Assembly (NCBI RefSeq): GCF_900111765.1
Contig: NZ_FOIB01000015.1
Location: 168,197-232,196, forward strand
Direction of reading: 5' to 3'
DNA from: Myxococcus fulvus
GTDB lineage: Bacteria; Myxococcota; Myxococcia; Myxococcales; Myxococcaceae
DNA: 64,000 bases
Below, piece after piece: positions 8,507 through 17,555 of the stretch (within the stretch, counting starts at the first letter, position 1; each line of letters opens with the position of its first letter). The notes below the pieces were generated by a model. It was not told where the DNA came from. It ran no database searches and was given only the letters and a program-made list of their open reading frames with translations. The translations under genes and the position numbers were made by a program.

Positions 8507-10049
8507 AGTGCTGCCCCGCGCGCACGTTCTTGAGCATCACCGCCGCGACCACCGCGAGTGACGCGAAGACGACCACGCCCAGCCCCGCCGCGATGTTGAT
8601 GCCTTGCGTGAAGGACTCCCGCGCGGGCGCGAGCACCGCGTCACGCAGTCCCGCCGGGAGCGACGATGTCGTCGTCACCGCGCCGATGATGCTCTCCCGC
8701 ACGCTGTCCGCCACGCCGTCCGGAACTCCCGCCGGCACCGCGTCCGCCATGTTCCGCCGGTAGACAGCCGTGGCGAAGCTGCCCAGGATGGCCACGCCCA
8801 GCGCCACACCCAGCTCATTCGCCGTCTCCGACGTGGACGCGGCCGAGCCCGCCTTCTCCGGCGGCACCGAGCCCACCACCAGGTCCGTCCCCAACACCGC
8901 CATGGGCGCGAGCCCCATGGTCACGATGACGGAGCCGATGACCAACACGACGGGTCCACCCACGCTGTCCACCTGGGTCATCACCAGGTAGCCCACGCTG
9001 GAGAGCGCCAGTCCCGCCGCCATGACCCAGCCCGGCCGCATGCGGCGCACGATGAAGGGCCCCAGCGACGAGCCCACCATCATCCCCAGCATCTGCGGCA
9101 CCATCCACATCCCCGCCTCCAGCGGCGTGCGCCCCGCCACCATCTGGAGATAGAGCGGAATCAAGAGCCCCATGCCGCCGGTGACGATGGCCACCAGCAG
9201 CAGGATGAGCAGCGTGGAGCTGAACGCGCGATTGGCGAACAGCCTCGGGTCCAGCAGCGGGTGCTCCAGCCTCAACTGCCGCCGCACGAACACCACGCCC
9301 ATCCCCAGCCCCACCCCCAACGCCACGAGCGCCTCCACGTGCCAGCCGTGCCGCGCCAGCTCCTTGATGCCGTAGATGGTCGGAAGGATGGCCGCGAGCG
9401 ACAGCACCACGCTCGTCAGCTCCAGCCGCCCCGCCGAGGCATCCCGGTATTCGGGCAACAGCGCGGGCGCCGTCAGGAGCAGCACCACCATCACCGGCAC
9501 GCCCAACAGCAGCGCCGCGCCCCACCAGAAGTGCTCCAACATCCAGCCCCCGAGCAGCGGCGCGATGACCATGCCGATGAGGAAGCAGTTGAGCCACACG
9601 GCAATCGCCACCGAGCGCTGGCCCGGCGCCTGGAACATGTTGCTGATGAGCGCCAGCGTGGAGGGCATCAGCGTGGCCCCCGCGATGCCCAGCGCCGCGC
9701 GCGCCGCGATGAGCATCTCCGGGCTCTGCGAGTACGCCGCCACCACCGACGCCACGCAGAACCCCGCGGCGCCAATCAAGAGCAGCTTGCGCCGGCCGAT
9801 GCGGTCCCCCAGCGTGCCCATCGTCACCAGCAGCCCGGAGAGCATGAAGCCGTAGATGTCCATGATCCACAGCTGCTGCGTGCTGCTCGCGCCCAGTTGG
9901 GAGCTGAGCTGCGGCAGCGCCAGGTACAACACCGTGACATCCACCGAGATGAGCAGCGTGGGCAGCACGAGCACCGCCAGCCCCGTCCACTCCCGCCGTC
10001 CCGCCCGTGCGGGCACCGGGCCCGACATGTCCTGCTCCGTCGTCATCAT
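8505..10049 (-). CDS. MFS drug efflux transporter, DHA2 (QacA/SmvA-like, 14 TM)
   Basis: A 514-residue integral membrane protein with about 14 hydrophobic helices. It has the MFS motif A loop GDRIGRRK between helices 2 and 3, the antiporter-type ALGIAGATLMPS segment in helix 5, and an N-terminal helix carrying the SVDVTVLY acidic residue typical of DHA2 proton-drug antiporters. I chose the ATG pair at 10049/10046, preceded by a G-rich GGGGGA site; an upstream in-frame extension to 10145 lacks protein-like composition. It probably expels lipophilic cations or biocides across the inner membrane. It stands alone, 204 bp downstream of the previous minus-strand gene, and no regulator is adjacent. 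Confidence 0.88.
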   Translation of the reverse strand: MMTTEQDMSGPVPARAGRREWTGLAVLVLPTLLISVDVTVLYLALPQLSSQLGASSTQQLWIMDIYGFMLSGLLVTMGTLGDRIGRRKLLLIGAAGFCVASVVAAYSQSPEMLIAARAALGIAGATLMPSTLALISNMFQAPGQRSVAIAVWLNCFLIGMVIAPLLGGWMLEHFWWGAALLLGVPVMVVLLLTAPALLPEYRDASAGRLELTSVVLSLAAILPTIYGIKELARHGWHVEALVALGVGLGMGVVFVRRQLRLEHPLLDPRLFANRAFSSTLLILLLVAIVTGGMGLLIPLYLQMVAGRTPLEAGMWMVPQMLGMMVGSSLGPFIVRRMRPGWVMAAGLALSSVGYLVMTQVDSVGGPVVLVIGSVIVTMGLAPMAVLGTDLVVGSVPPEKAGSAASTSETANELGVALGVAILGSFATAVYRRNMADAVPAGVPDGVADSVRESIIGAVTTTSSLPAGLRDAVLAPARESFTQGINIAAGLGVVVFASLAVVAAVMLKNVRAGQH

Positions 10050-10253
10050 CGTGGGTCCCCCGCTCTCGCGGCGACGCGCTGCCCCTGGATGCCCCAGGTC
10101 GGCGCCGAGCCCGCCGACGGCCACGCCGCCGACTCCTGACAACACACCCCTGGCGGCCCGGACGCGGGCGCGACGCTTCCCTCACCTATCGATTCCATCG
10201 GGACCGCGCCGTCACACGGAGGAGCCTCGAAAAGAGGTCGCCCGCTCCGGAGG

Positions 10254-10409
10254 CTAGCGGCCCACCGTCTGGCGGGCGCGCTCCACCAGCTGCTCCGCCC
10301 AGGGCTCCGAGCGGTGTCCCCACACCCAGGCCGCGCCGAGGAAGCTCACGCCGAGCAGCACGAGCACCAGCCGCGCGAGCACCGAGGGACCCGCCTCGCC
10401 CTGCGCCAT
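10254..10409 (-). CDS. Small single-pass membrane protein (51 aa)
   Basis: A 51-residue reading frame starting 2 bp after the stop of the FHA-GGDEF gene. One hydrophobic helix (residues 10-30, from VLARLVLVLLG onward) is followed by a charged tail. No family is recognised. The tight spacing and the clean transmembrane segment argue for a real gene co-translated with the cyclase; a role as a membrane partner would be speculation. Confidence 0.5.
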   Translation of the reverse strand: MAQGEAGPSVLARLVLVLLGVSFLGAAWVWGHRSEPWAEQLVERARQTVGR

Positions 10410-10411
10410 GC

Positions 10412-11293
<882 letters not shown>

Positions 11294-11519
11294 CGCCGCC
11301 AAGGCTAGCACGACCCCGTTTTCGGAAGCCAAGCAACCCCGGTGGGAACCGCGCTTCCCGGCGCCCCGCCCGAGTCCCGGGGGCGCCGATGTCCCACATC
11401 TGGAGGGTCCAGCCCGGTGAGGAGGACGTGGGCGGGCGGTTGGGCACTCAACGAAGGCAGCCGAGCAGGCCTCGGCGCCCTTGTCGCCCGAGGGGGGCGG
11501 ACTAACGTCCGGACCACCT

Positions 11520-12749
11520 ATGTCCAAAGTCCTGGCGATGATTCTGGCGGGCGGCGCGGGCACGCGCCTGGAGCCCCTCACCCGTGAGCGGGCCAAGCCC
11601 GCCGTCCCCTTCGGGGGGCGCTACCGCATCATCGATTTCGCCCTGTCGAACTTCACCAACTCCGGCGTCTACCGCGTCAAGGTCCTCACCCAGTACAAGA
11701 GCGACTCGCTCAACAACCACCTGTCCCGCGCCTGGCGGATGTCAGCCTTCCTGGGCCACTACGTGGAGGCGGTGCCCGCGCAGATGCGGACGGGCACGGA
11801 CTGGTACAAGGGCAGCGCGGACGCCATCTACCAGAACCTCAACATCATCACCGACGAGGAGCCCGACTTCATCTTCGTCTTCGGCGCGGACCACGTGTAC
11901 CGGATGGACACGCGGCAGATGCTCGACTTCCACGTGTCCAAGCGCGCCGCGTGCACGGTGGCCGCCATCCCCGTGCCCATCGAGCAGGGCCGCGAGTTCG
12001 GCATCATCGACGTGGGTCCGGACGGGCGCATGCGCCAGTTCCTGGAGAAGCCCAAGGACCCGCCGCCCATGCCGGGCAACCCGAAGATGTGCCTGGCCTC
12101 CATGGGCAACTACCTCTTCACCACGGAGGTCCTGGTGCAGGAGGTGGTGCGTGACGCCGCCAACGAGGCGAGCGCGCACGACTTCGGCAAGTCCATCATC
12201 AGCGAGCTCTACAAGTACGCGCCGGTGTACGTGTACGACTTCGCCACCAACGAGATTGCCGGGCAGGAGGGCAAGGAGCGCGGCTACTGGCGGGACGTGG
12301 GGAACATCGACGTGTACTACCAGTCCAACATGGAGCTGGTGGAGGTGGACCCCATCTTCAACCTCTACAACGACCGCTGGCCCATCCACACGCAGGCCAA
12401 CAACTACCCGCCGGCCAAGTTCGTGTTCGCGGACCAGGACAACCAGAGGGTCGGCCACGCCACGGACTCCCTCATCGCCGAGGGCTGCATCATCTCCGGC
12501 GGCAAGGTGAACCGCTCCGTGCTGTCCCCGAAGGTGCGCGTCAACTCCTACTCGGAGGTGGAGGCGTCCATCCTCTTCGAGAACGTCACCATCGGCCGTC
12601 GCAGCCGCATCCGGAAGGCCATCATCGACAAGAACGTGGAGATTCCGCCGGGCACGACGATTGGCTACGACCCGGTGGAGGACAAGCGGCGCTTCCACGT
12701 CACGCCGGATGGCGTGGTGGTGATTCCCAAGGGCATGAAGGTGACGTGA
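11520..12749 (+). CDS. glgC: Glucose-1-phosphate adenylyltransferase
   Basis: A 409-residue ADP-glucose pyrophosphorylase, which makes ADP-glucose from ATP and glucose-1-phosphate for glycogen synthesis. The N-terminal nucleotidyltransferase signature GGAGTRLEPLT (near residue 10), the AKPAVPFGGRYRIIDF segment and the C-terminal left-handed beta-helix repeats are all present, and the length matches the family. I chose the ATG at 11520 because the pyrophosphorylase fold begins there (SKVLAMILAGG). It is divergent from the FHA-GGDEF gene across 226 bp and is followed after 7 bp by a GNAT gene, probably on one transcript. No other glycogen gene is in the window. Confidence 0.95.
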   Translation: MSKVLAMILAGGAGTRLEPLTRERAKPAVPFGGRYRIIDFALSNFTNSGVYRVKVLTQYKSDSLNNHLSRAWRMSAFLGHYVEAVPAQMRTGTDWYKGSADAIYQNLNIITDEEPDFIFVFGADHVYRMDTRQMLDFHVSKRAACTVAAIPVPIEQGREFGIIDVGPDGRMRQFLEKPKDPPPMPGNPKMCLASMGNYLFTTEVLVQEVVRDAANEASAHDFGKSIISELYKYAPVYVYDFATNEIAGQEGKERGYWRDVGNIDVYYQSNMELVEVDPIFNLYNDRWPIHTQANNYPPAKFVFADQDNQRVGHATDSLIAEGCIISGGKVNRSVLSPKVRVNSYSEVEASILFENVTIGRRSRIRKAIIDKNVEIPPGTTIGYDPVEDKRRFHVTPDGVVVIPKGMKVT

Positions 12750-12756
12750 GGCGGCC

Positions 12757-13290
12757 ATGGGCGCGTCGGGCGGCCTCCACCTGCGGCCAGCACGGGACTC
12801 GGACCGGCGCGCCCTGTGGCGCGTCCACACCGAGGCGGTGGGGACGTTGTGTCAGGGCGTCTATGCGCCCGACGAGCTGAGCACCTGGGTGCGGCTGTTG
12901 CGGCCGGAGGGCTATCTGCGCCCGGACCGGCCGCGCACCGTGCTGGTGGCGGAGCGGGACAGGCGGCTGGTGGGCTTCGGCCAGCTGGATTCGCTCAACG
13001 GGGAGCTGGAGGCGCTGTACGTGCTTCCGGACCAGGTGGGCCACGGCGTGGGCTCCAGCCTGCTCGCCGCGCTGGAGTCGGTGGCCTGGGGTGGCGGAAG
13101 TCCCCAGGTGGGCCTGGACGCGAGCCTCAACGCGGAGGACTTCTACCGTCACCGGGGCTACGTGTCGCTGCACGAGGCGCGGCGGCCCCTGACGGCGCGG
13201 GTGCAGTTGGCCTGCGTGCGGATGCAGAAGCGCAGGCCCGCGCTGCCGACGCGCCGTGGGGCCACCACGGGAGCGCCCGCGCCTATCTGA
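12757..13290 (+). CDS. GNAT family N-acetyltransferase
   Basis: A 177-residue acetyltransferase. The acetyl-CoA pyrophosphate loop is the segment LYVLPDQVGHGVGSSLL near residues 86-102 (Q/RxxGxG/A motif A), preceded by the beta-4 strand LEAL. The C-terminal FYRHRGYV segment is the usual motif B. GNATs move acetyl from acetyl-CoA to an amine; the substrate is not evident. It lies 7 bp after glgC with GAGG upstream of the ATG. Its 3' end overlaps the convergent membrane-protein gene by 8 bp. Confidence 0.85.
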   Translation: MGASGGLHLRPARDSDRRALWRVHTEAVGTLCQGVYAPDELSTWVRLLRPEGYLRPDRPRTVLVAERDRRLVGFGQLDSLNGELEALYVLPDQVGHGVGSSLLAALESVAWGGGSPQVGLDASLNAEDFYRHRGYVSLHEARRPLTARVQLACVRMQKRRPALPTRRGATTGAPAPI

Positions 13291-13750
13291 AGGCGGCCTT
13301 CACCTCGGGCTTGAAGAGCACCACCAGGGCCCAGATGCTGATGGGCAGCGCCAGGCAGCCACAGGTGCCACAGCATGGCACCAGTGACGCGAAGCCACCA
13401 GCCACCGCGAGCCCCCAGTTCTGCAGCCGCTTCATCTTCAGCGCGCCGAAGAAGGCGAACGCGTTGAGCACGATGACGGGGCCGTACCAGACGAGCCGAC
13501 CCGCGAAGGAGCTGGTGGAGGTGAGCAGGGCGCGGTTCTGCTCCAGGCTGTCGCGATAGGGCGCGAGCGCCGGGTTGTTGAAGAGCTGCTCCAGGTCGTC
13601 CGGGTTCACCGGCGACAGCAGGCTGACGATGGCCCACAGCAGGCTCACGCCGGCCAGCACCATGAGCAGGATGGCCGGCACCGACACGGCGTCCTTGGGG
13701 TTGGAGCGGGGAAAGCCGTCTCCCGCGGGAGCTCCGTAGGTGTTCTCCAT
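13283..13750 (-). CDS. Hypothetical multi-pass membrane protein
   Basis: A 155-residue protein with about three to four hydrophobic helices: AILLMVLAGVSLLWAIVSLL near residues 28-47, VIVLNAFAFFGAL near 95, and a Cys-rich hydrophobic C-terminal stretch containing PCCGTCGC near 125. I recognise no family. I chose the start at MENTYG because a GGGAG-type site precedes it. The gene converges on the GNAT gene with an 8-bp overlap. The CC/C-x-C cluster between helices is its only distinctive feature. Confidence 0.6.
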   Translation of the reverse strand: MENTYGAPAGDGFPRSNPKDAVSVPAILLMVLAGVSLLWAIVSLLSPVNPDDLEQLFNNPALAPYRDSLEQNRALLTSTSSFAGRLVWYGPVIVLNAFAFFGALKMKRLQNWGLAVAGGFASLVPCCGTCGCLALPISIWALVVLFKPEVKAAFR

Positions 13751-13820
13751 GTCCTTGTCTCTCCCTTGCTGCGTGAAGGGTGGGCCCGGGCCCACGCGCG
13801 TGGGGCGCATTCCAGCCAGG

Positions 13821-13859
13821 GGACGGGGCGTGGACCAAGGAAAATGGCACGCCCCGTCC
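13821..13859 (-). terminator. Strong hairpin downstream of rtcB
   Basis: GGACGGGGCGTG pairs perfectly over 12 bp with CACGCCCCGTCC around a 15-nt loop. It lies 11 bp past the rtcB stop. There is no U-tract on the minus strand, so it is terminator-like rather than a certain intrinsic terminator. Confidence 0.55.
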
Positions 13860-13869
13860 CCGTTGTAGC

Positions 13870-15294
13870 TCAGGCCTTGAAGGTGAGCAGCGGGGCCAGG
13901 CGCGCGACCTCACGGACGATGCCCGCCTCCACCTGGGAGTCCACCACCGGACGGATGGGCTTGTAGGCGGCGGGGGCCTCCTCCACGCGGCGCTCGGCGC
14001 GCAGGGAGATGCAGTCCACGCCGGACAGGCCCAGCGCCGCCTCGCTGTGGTCCGCTCCGCCGCGCGACATGGAGAAGCGTGAGCGGGCGCGGCCCGCCCC
14101 ATGCGACGCGGACTCGAGCGCCCGCGCGTCACCGCACCCCACCAGGAGGAAGGACGTGGCGCCCATGGAGCCGGGGATGATGACGGGCTGCCCGTCGCCC
14201 GCGGGGCAGGCCCCCTTGCGCGCCAGCCACCCGCCCTCGTACGGGAGCGTGAGGTTGTGGGGCACGTCGTAGACGAGTGGCGCCTCCACGTCCCCGAACA
14301 GCTCGCGCAGCGTCTGGCGCAACAGCTCCGCGAGCAGCAGCCGGTTGAGGAAGGCGTAGTTGGCGGCGGTGGCCTCGGCCTCCAGGTAGCCGGCGACGAG
14401 CGCCTCGTCGGCGAGAGGGAGGATGCCGCTCTCCGGGAAGGGCGCACCCTGGGGCCAGGCCTTGCGAGTGCGCTCCCGCCAGGCCACGCCCACGTGCTTG
14501 CCCACGTCTCGGCTGCCTGAGTGAATCATGAACGCGAGCTGTCCTTCGCGCACGCCCCAAGCCCAGGCCCGCGCGCGGTCCTCGACGGCCTCCACGCGCT
14601 GCACCTCGACGAAGTGATTGCCTCCGCCGATGGTGGCCAGGCCCGCGTCGCGCACCACGCCCTCGCGGGTGAGTGCGTCGGGTGCCCAGGTCGGGTTGCC
14701 GTGCAGCGCGCCGCCCAGGTGGACGCGGTCCATCTCCGCGTCGAGCTGCGCCAGGTCCGCGCCTCGAGCGCAGCCCAGCGGCGTGTCCAGCGTCTCCAGG
14801 AGCCAGCCGGGGAGGCCGTCACGCAGGAGCGCGGTGGAGGCGCGCGAGGACATGGCGACGTCCCGCGTGCCGAAGAAGTAGTGGCCCTTCATGCGCTCGA
14901 CGAAGTCGTCGCGGCGGGAGAGGAAGTCCTCCACCGACAGGTCGGCGACGTGCAGGCGCATGCCGCAGTTGATGTCGGTGCCCACGGCGCCGGGGACGAC
15001 GAGTCCCCGCGTGTGCAGCACCGAGCCGATGGCCACGCCGGAGTCACCCGGGTGGAAGTCGGGGGTGGCGCGCACACGGAGGACCTCTCCGCCGCCAGGG
15101 TGCTTCAGGGCCGCGAGGTGCGCGAGTTGTTGGAAGGCCTTGCCCTCGACGGGCAGGTCCGGGGGGAGGAGCACCTCGGCGGGCGGCGCGTTCGCGTCAC
15201 CCATGAGGCGCACGGAGTAGAGGCGACCGTCATAGGTCACCTCGAGCCCCTCGCGGGCAAGCGCCCGCAGGAGCCGATTCAGTTTCGGCTGCAT
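13870..15294 (-). CDS. rtcB: RtcB RNA 3'-phosphate/5'-OH ligase
   Basis: A 474-residue RNA ligase that joins 2',3'-cyclic-phosphate or 3'-phosphate ends to 5'-OH ends through a GMP-His intermediate. The metal-site Cys is in GTDINCG near residue 110. GGGNHFVE (223-230), HSGSRDVG (258-265) and GSMGATSF are family signatures, and SHGAGR near residue 400 carries the guanylylated His. The length fits the archaeal/Thermus-type RtcB rather than the 408-residue E. coli form. I chose the ATG at 15294 over a TTG two codons upstream. No archease or rtcA gene is adjacent. RtcB is often linked to RNA repair and, in Salmonella, to the Rsr/Y-RNA locus; here it has its own unit about 12 kb from rsr. Confidence 0.95.
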   Translation of the reverse strand: MQPKLNRLLRALAREGLEVTYDGRLYSVRLMGDANAPPAEVLLPPDLPVEGKAFQQLAHLAALKHPGGGEVLRVRATPDFHPGDSGVAIGSVLHTRGLVVPGAVGTDINCGMRLHVADLSVEDFLSRRDDFVERMKGHYFFGTRDVAMSSRASTALLRDGLPGWLLETLDTPLGCARGADLAQLDAEMDRVHLGGALHGNPTWAPDALTREGVVRDAGLATIGGGNHFVEVQRVEAVEDRARAWAWGVREGQLAFMIHSGSRDVGKHVGVAWRERTRKAWPQGAPFPESGILPLADEALVAGYLEAEATAANYAFLNRLLLAELLRQTLRELFGDVEAPLVYDVPHNLTLPYEGGWLARKGACPAGDGQPVIIPGSMGATSFLLVGCGDARALESASHGAGRARSRFSMSRGGADHSEAALGLSGVDCISLRAERRVEEAPAAYKPIRPVVDSQVEAGIVREVARLAPLLTFKA

Positions 15295-15469
15295 GACCAA
15301 CTCGGGAATGCCCCGAGGGCTCGCGTGCGAGCGCCCCGGGGAGACGTGGCGGAGGAGATGGTGGACCTTGGGTCAGCAGCCGCGGTCGCCGGACGGCCCG
15401 AAGGCCATCCTCAGCGCGCAGGGACGCCGTGGGTCCACGAACCTGACGACGTCCTTCGCCCGTGCACCC

Positions 15470-16249
15470 CTACGTCGCGCCGGACAGCCCGCCATCCACG
15501 TTGATGGCCGCGCCGCTGATGTAGCCACCTCGCGGCGACAGCAGGAAGGCCACCACGTCCGCGAACTCCTCCGCGCGCCCCACGCGCCCCAGGGGGATGC
15601 CCGCGTTGCGCGCCATCTCCGCCTGGAATGTCTCCACCGACTTGCCCAGCTCCTGCGCCCGGCGCACCCACTGGCCACTCTCGATGATGCCCACCAGCAC
15701 CGCGTTGACGCGGATGTTGCTCGGCCCCAGTTCCTTCGACAGCGCCTTGGTGAGCGCCAGGCCCGCCGCGCGCGACACCGACGACGGCGTCGACTGCGCG
15801 CCCGGCGTCTTCGCCCCAATCGCCAGCACGTTGACGATGGCGCCACCACCCGCCTCGCCCAGCAGCGGCAGCACATGGCGCGACGCGCGCACGGCCGCGA
15901 ACAACTTGAGCTGCAGGTCCGCTTCCCAATCCGCGTCCGACACCGACGCGAAGGGCCGGGCCGCCGCGGTTCCGGCGTTGTTCACCAGCGCGTCCACCCT
16001 GCCCCACCTCGCATGCGCGGCGTCGACGAAGTGCTCCACCTCCCACGCCTTGGACACGTCCGCCTGCACCGCGAGCACGTCCCCACCCTCGGCCCTCAGC
16101 GCCTCGGCCGTGGCCGCCAGCCGCTCCGCGCCCCGGGCACAGAGGGCCACCTTCGCCCCCTCCCGCACGAGCCGCCGGGCCACCGCCGCCCCCAGCCCGT
16201 CCGAGCCTCCCGTCACCAGCACCACCTTGCCACCCAGCTCCAGGTCCAT
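15470..16249 (-). CDS. Short-chain dehydrogenase/reductase without the catalytic Tyr-Lys pair
   Basis: A 259-residue classical SDR by fold: TGGSDGLG near residue 14 binds the cofactor, NNAG lies near residue 91, and a C-terminal GGYISGAAINVDGG segment is present. At the active site the usual Tyr-x-x-x-Lys is replaced. Where family members have YSASKAA, this protein reads SSVSRAA, so Tyr becomes Ser and Lys becomes Arg. The usual catalytic Ser region is also altered (VNVLAIGAKTPG). Reductase activity by the normal mechanism is therefore unlikely; it may bind nucleotide without turnover or use another chemistry. I chose the ATG at 16249, immediately before the Rossmann strand. It lies downstream of add on the same strand, behind a hairpin. 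Confidence 0.85.
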   Translation of the reverse strand: MDLELGGKVVLVTGGSDGLGAAVARRLVREGAKVALCARGAERLAATAEALRAEGGDVLAVQADVSKAWEVEHFVDAAHARWGRVDALVNNAGTAAARPFASVSDADWEADLQLKLFAAVRASRHVLPLLGEAGGGAIVNVLAIGAKTPGAQSTPSSVSRAAGLALTKALSKELGPSNIRVNAVLVGIIESGQWVRRAQELGKSVETFQAEMARNAGIPLGRVGRAEEFADVVAFLLSPRGGYISGAAINVDGGLSGAT

Positions 16250-16260
16250 GTCCGCCTCCG

Positions 16261-16290
16261 TCCCGGGCCATGACACCAGGAGGCCCGGGA
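16261..16290 (-). terminator. Hairpin between add and the SDR gene
   Basis: TCCCGGGCC pairs perfectly with GGCCCGGGA (9 bp) across a 12-nt loop, 67 bp past the add stop. No U-tract is visible. It suggests that add and the SDR are separate or attenuated units. Confidence 0.4.
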
Positions 16291-16356
16291 GAGCGCCGCC
16301 TGCCTGGCCACCGACGCGCGGCCGATGACGCCGCGCGCACGGTGGAGGCTACGCCA

Positions 16357-17520
16357 TCACGCCGGCTGCTTCACCGGCACATGCCGCTTCTTGTCGAAGG
16401 CCACCAACGTGTTGGCGATCTCCTCGTTCACCAGCCGCAGCATGTCCTGCTTCTCCCGGAACGGGAGGAAGGCGCTCTTGAAGCCGGAGACGATGATGGT
16501 CGCCAGGTCGTCCAGCGACAGCCCCAGCTCCTTGTGCGCCACCCACAGCTCCTTCGTCACCGTGGTGTCGGTGATGAGGCGGTTGTCGGTGTTGATGGTC
16601 ACCCGCAGGCCGTAGTCGAAGTAGAACTTCAGCGGGTGCGCCTGGAGGCTGGACACCGCGCCCGTCTGCACGTTGGAGGTGGGGCAGACCTCCAGCGGAA
16701 TCCGGTGGTCGTTGACGTAGTTGAGCAGGTCCCCGTCCTCGCGCAGCCGCGTGCCGTGGCCGATGCGGTGCGAGCCCAGGTTGTGGATGGCCTGGGAGAT
16801 GGACTCGGGGCCGTACGCCTCACCGGCGTGCGCGGTGCAGTTGACGTTGTTCTTGAGGATGAGCTGGAAGGCGTCCTTGTGGTCCTTGGCGGGGAAGCTC
16901 GCCTCGGCGCCGGCCAGGTCGAAGCCGATGACGCCCCGGTTCTTGTAGGCCACCGACAGCTCCGCCAGCCGCATGGACGTCTGCGGGTTGATGTGGCGGA
17001 TGCCGCAGACGATGACGCCGCACTTGATGCCCGTCTCGCGCTTGGCCACGCGCAGGCCCTCGAGCACCGAGTCGATGACCGTGGTCATCTTCAGGCCCTT
17101 CTGCAGGTGCAGCGCGGGCGAGTAGCGCACCTCCAGCCAGCGCACGTTCTCCGCCGCCGCGTCCACCGCCAGCTCGTACGCCGCGCGGTAGAGCGCGTCC
17201 GCCGTCTGGAGCACCGAGAGCGTCACGTCGAACGCGACCAGGTACTCCTCCAGGCTCTTGCACACCTCACCCATGTGGATGGCGCGCGCCAGGCCGTCCT
17301 CGGTGTCCGCGGGCAGCTTCACCTTCTGCTGCTCGGCCAACTCGAGGATGGTCTTCACCCGCATGGAGCCATCCAGGTGGCAGTGCAGGTCCGTCTTGGG
17401 GAGCGCGTGCAGCAGCTCCTCCGTCACCGCCAGCGTGGGGGGCGGGACGAAGTCCGTCCGCCGGGCTCCAGAAGGGATGCCGGTGGCGCTGGGAATCTCG
17501 TCGTCACGAATCGTAGGCAT
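16357..17520 (-). CDS. add: Adenosine deaminase
   Basis: A 387-residue zinc hydrolase of purine salvage, converting adenosine to inosine. The metal-binding HCHLDGS is near residue 48, HAGE carries the zinc ligand and catalytic Glu, RIGHGTRL holds the second active-site His, and INTDN near residue 305 supplies the last zinc Asp. The Asp after it, which in mammalian ADA touches substrate N1, is Asn here; I recall TDN in some bacterial Add proteins, so activity is still expected. I chose the ATG at 17520, preceded by AAGGAAGGAAA at good spacing. It is divergent from the lipoprotein gene across 35 bp. Confidence 0.92.
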   Translation of the reverse strand: MPTIRDDEIPSATGIPSGARRTDFVPPPTLAVTEELLHALPKTDLHCHLDGSMRVKTILELAEQQKVKLPADTEDGLARAIHMGEVCKSLEEYLVAFDVTLSVLQTADALYRAAYELAVDAAAENVRWLEVRYSPALHLQKGLKMTTVIDSVLEGLRVAKRETGIKCGVIVCGIRHINPQTSMRLAELSVAYKNRGVIGFDLAGAEASFPAKDHKDAFQLILKNNVNCTAHAGEAYGPESISQAIHNLGSHRIGHGTRLREDGDLLNYVNDHRIPLEVCPTSNVQTGAVSSLQAHPLKFYFDYGLRVTINTDNRLITDTTVTKELWVAHKELGLSLDDLATIIVSGFKSAFLPFREKQDMLRLVNEEIANTLVAFDKKRHVPVKQPA

Positions 17521-17555
17521 GGTCGAATTTCCTTCCTTACGCCATCCTCCAAACC

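Noticed and set aside
16357..17520. Loss of activity in adenosine deaminase because the second Asp of TDD is Asn
   Set aside because: The zinc Asp is intact, and to my recollection TDN occurs in other bacterial adenosine deaminases; all other active-site residues are present.
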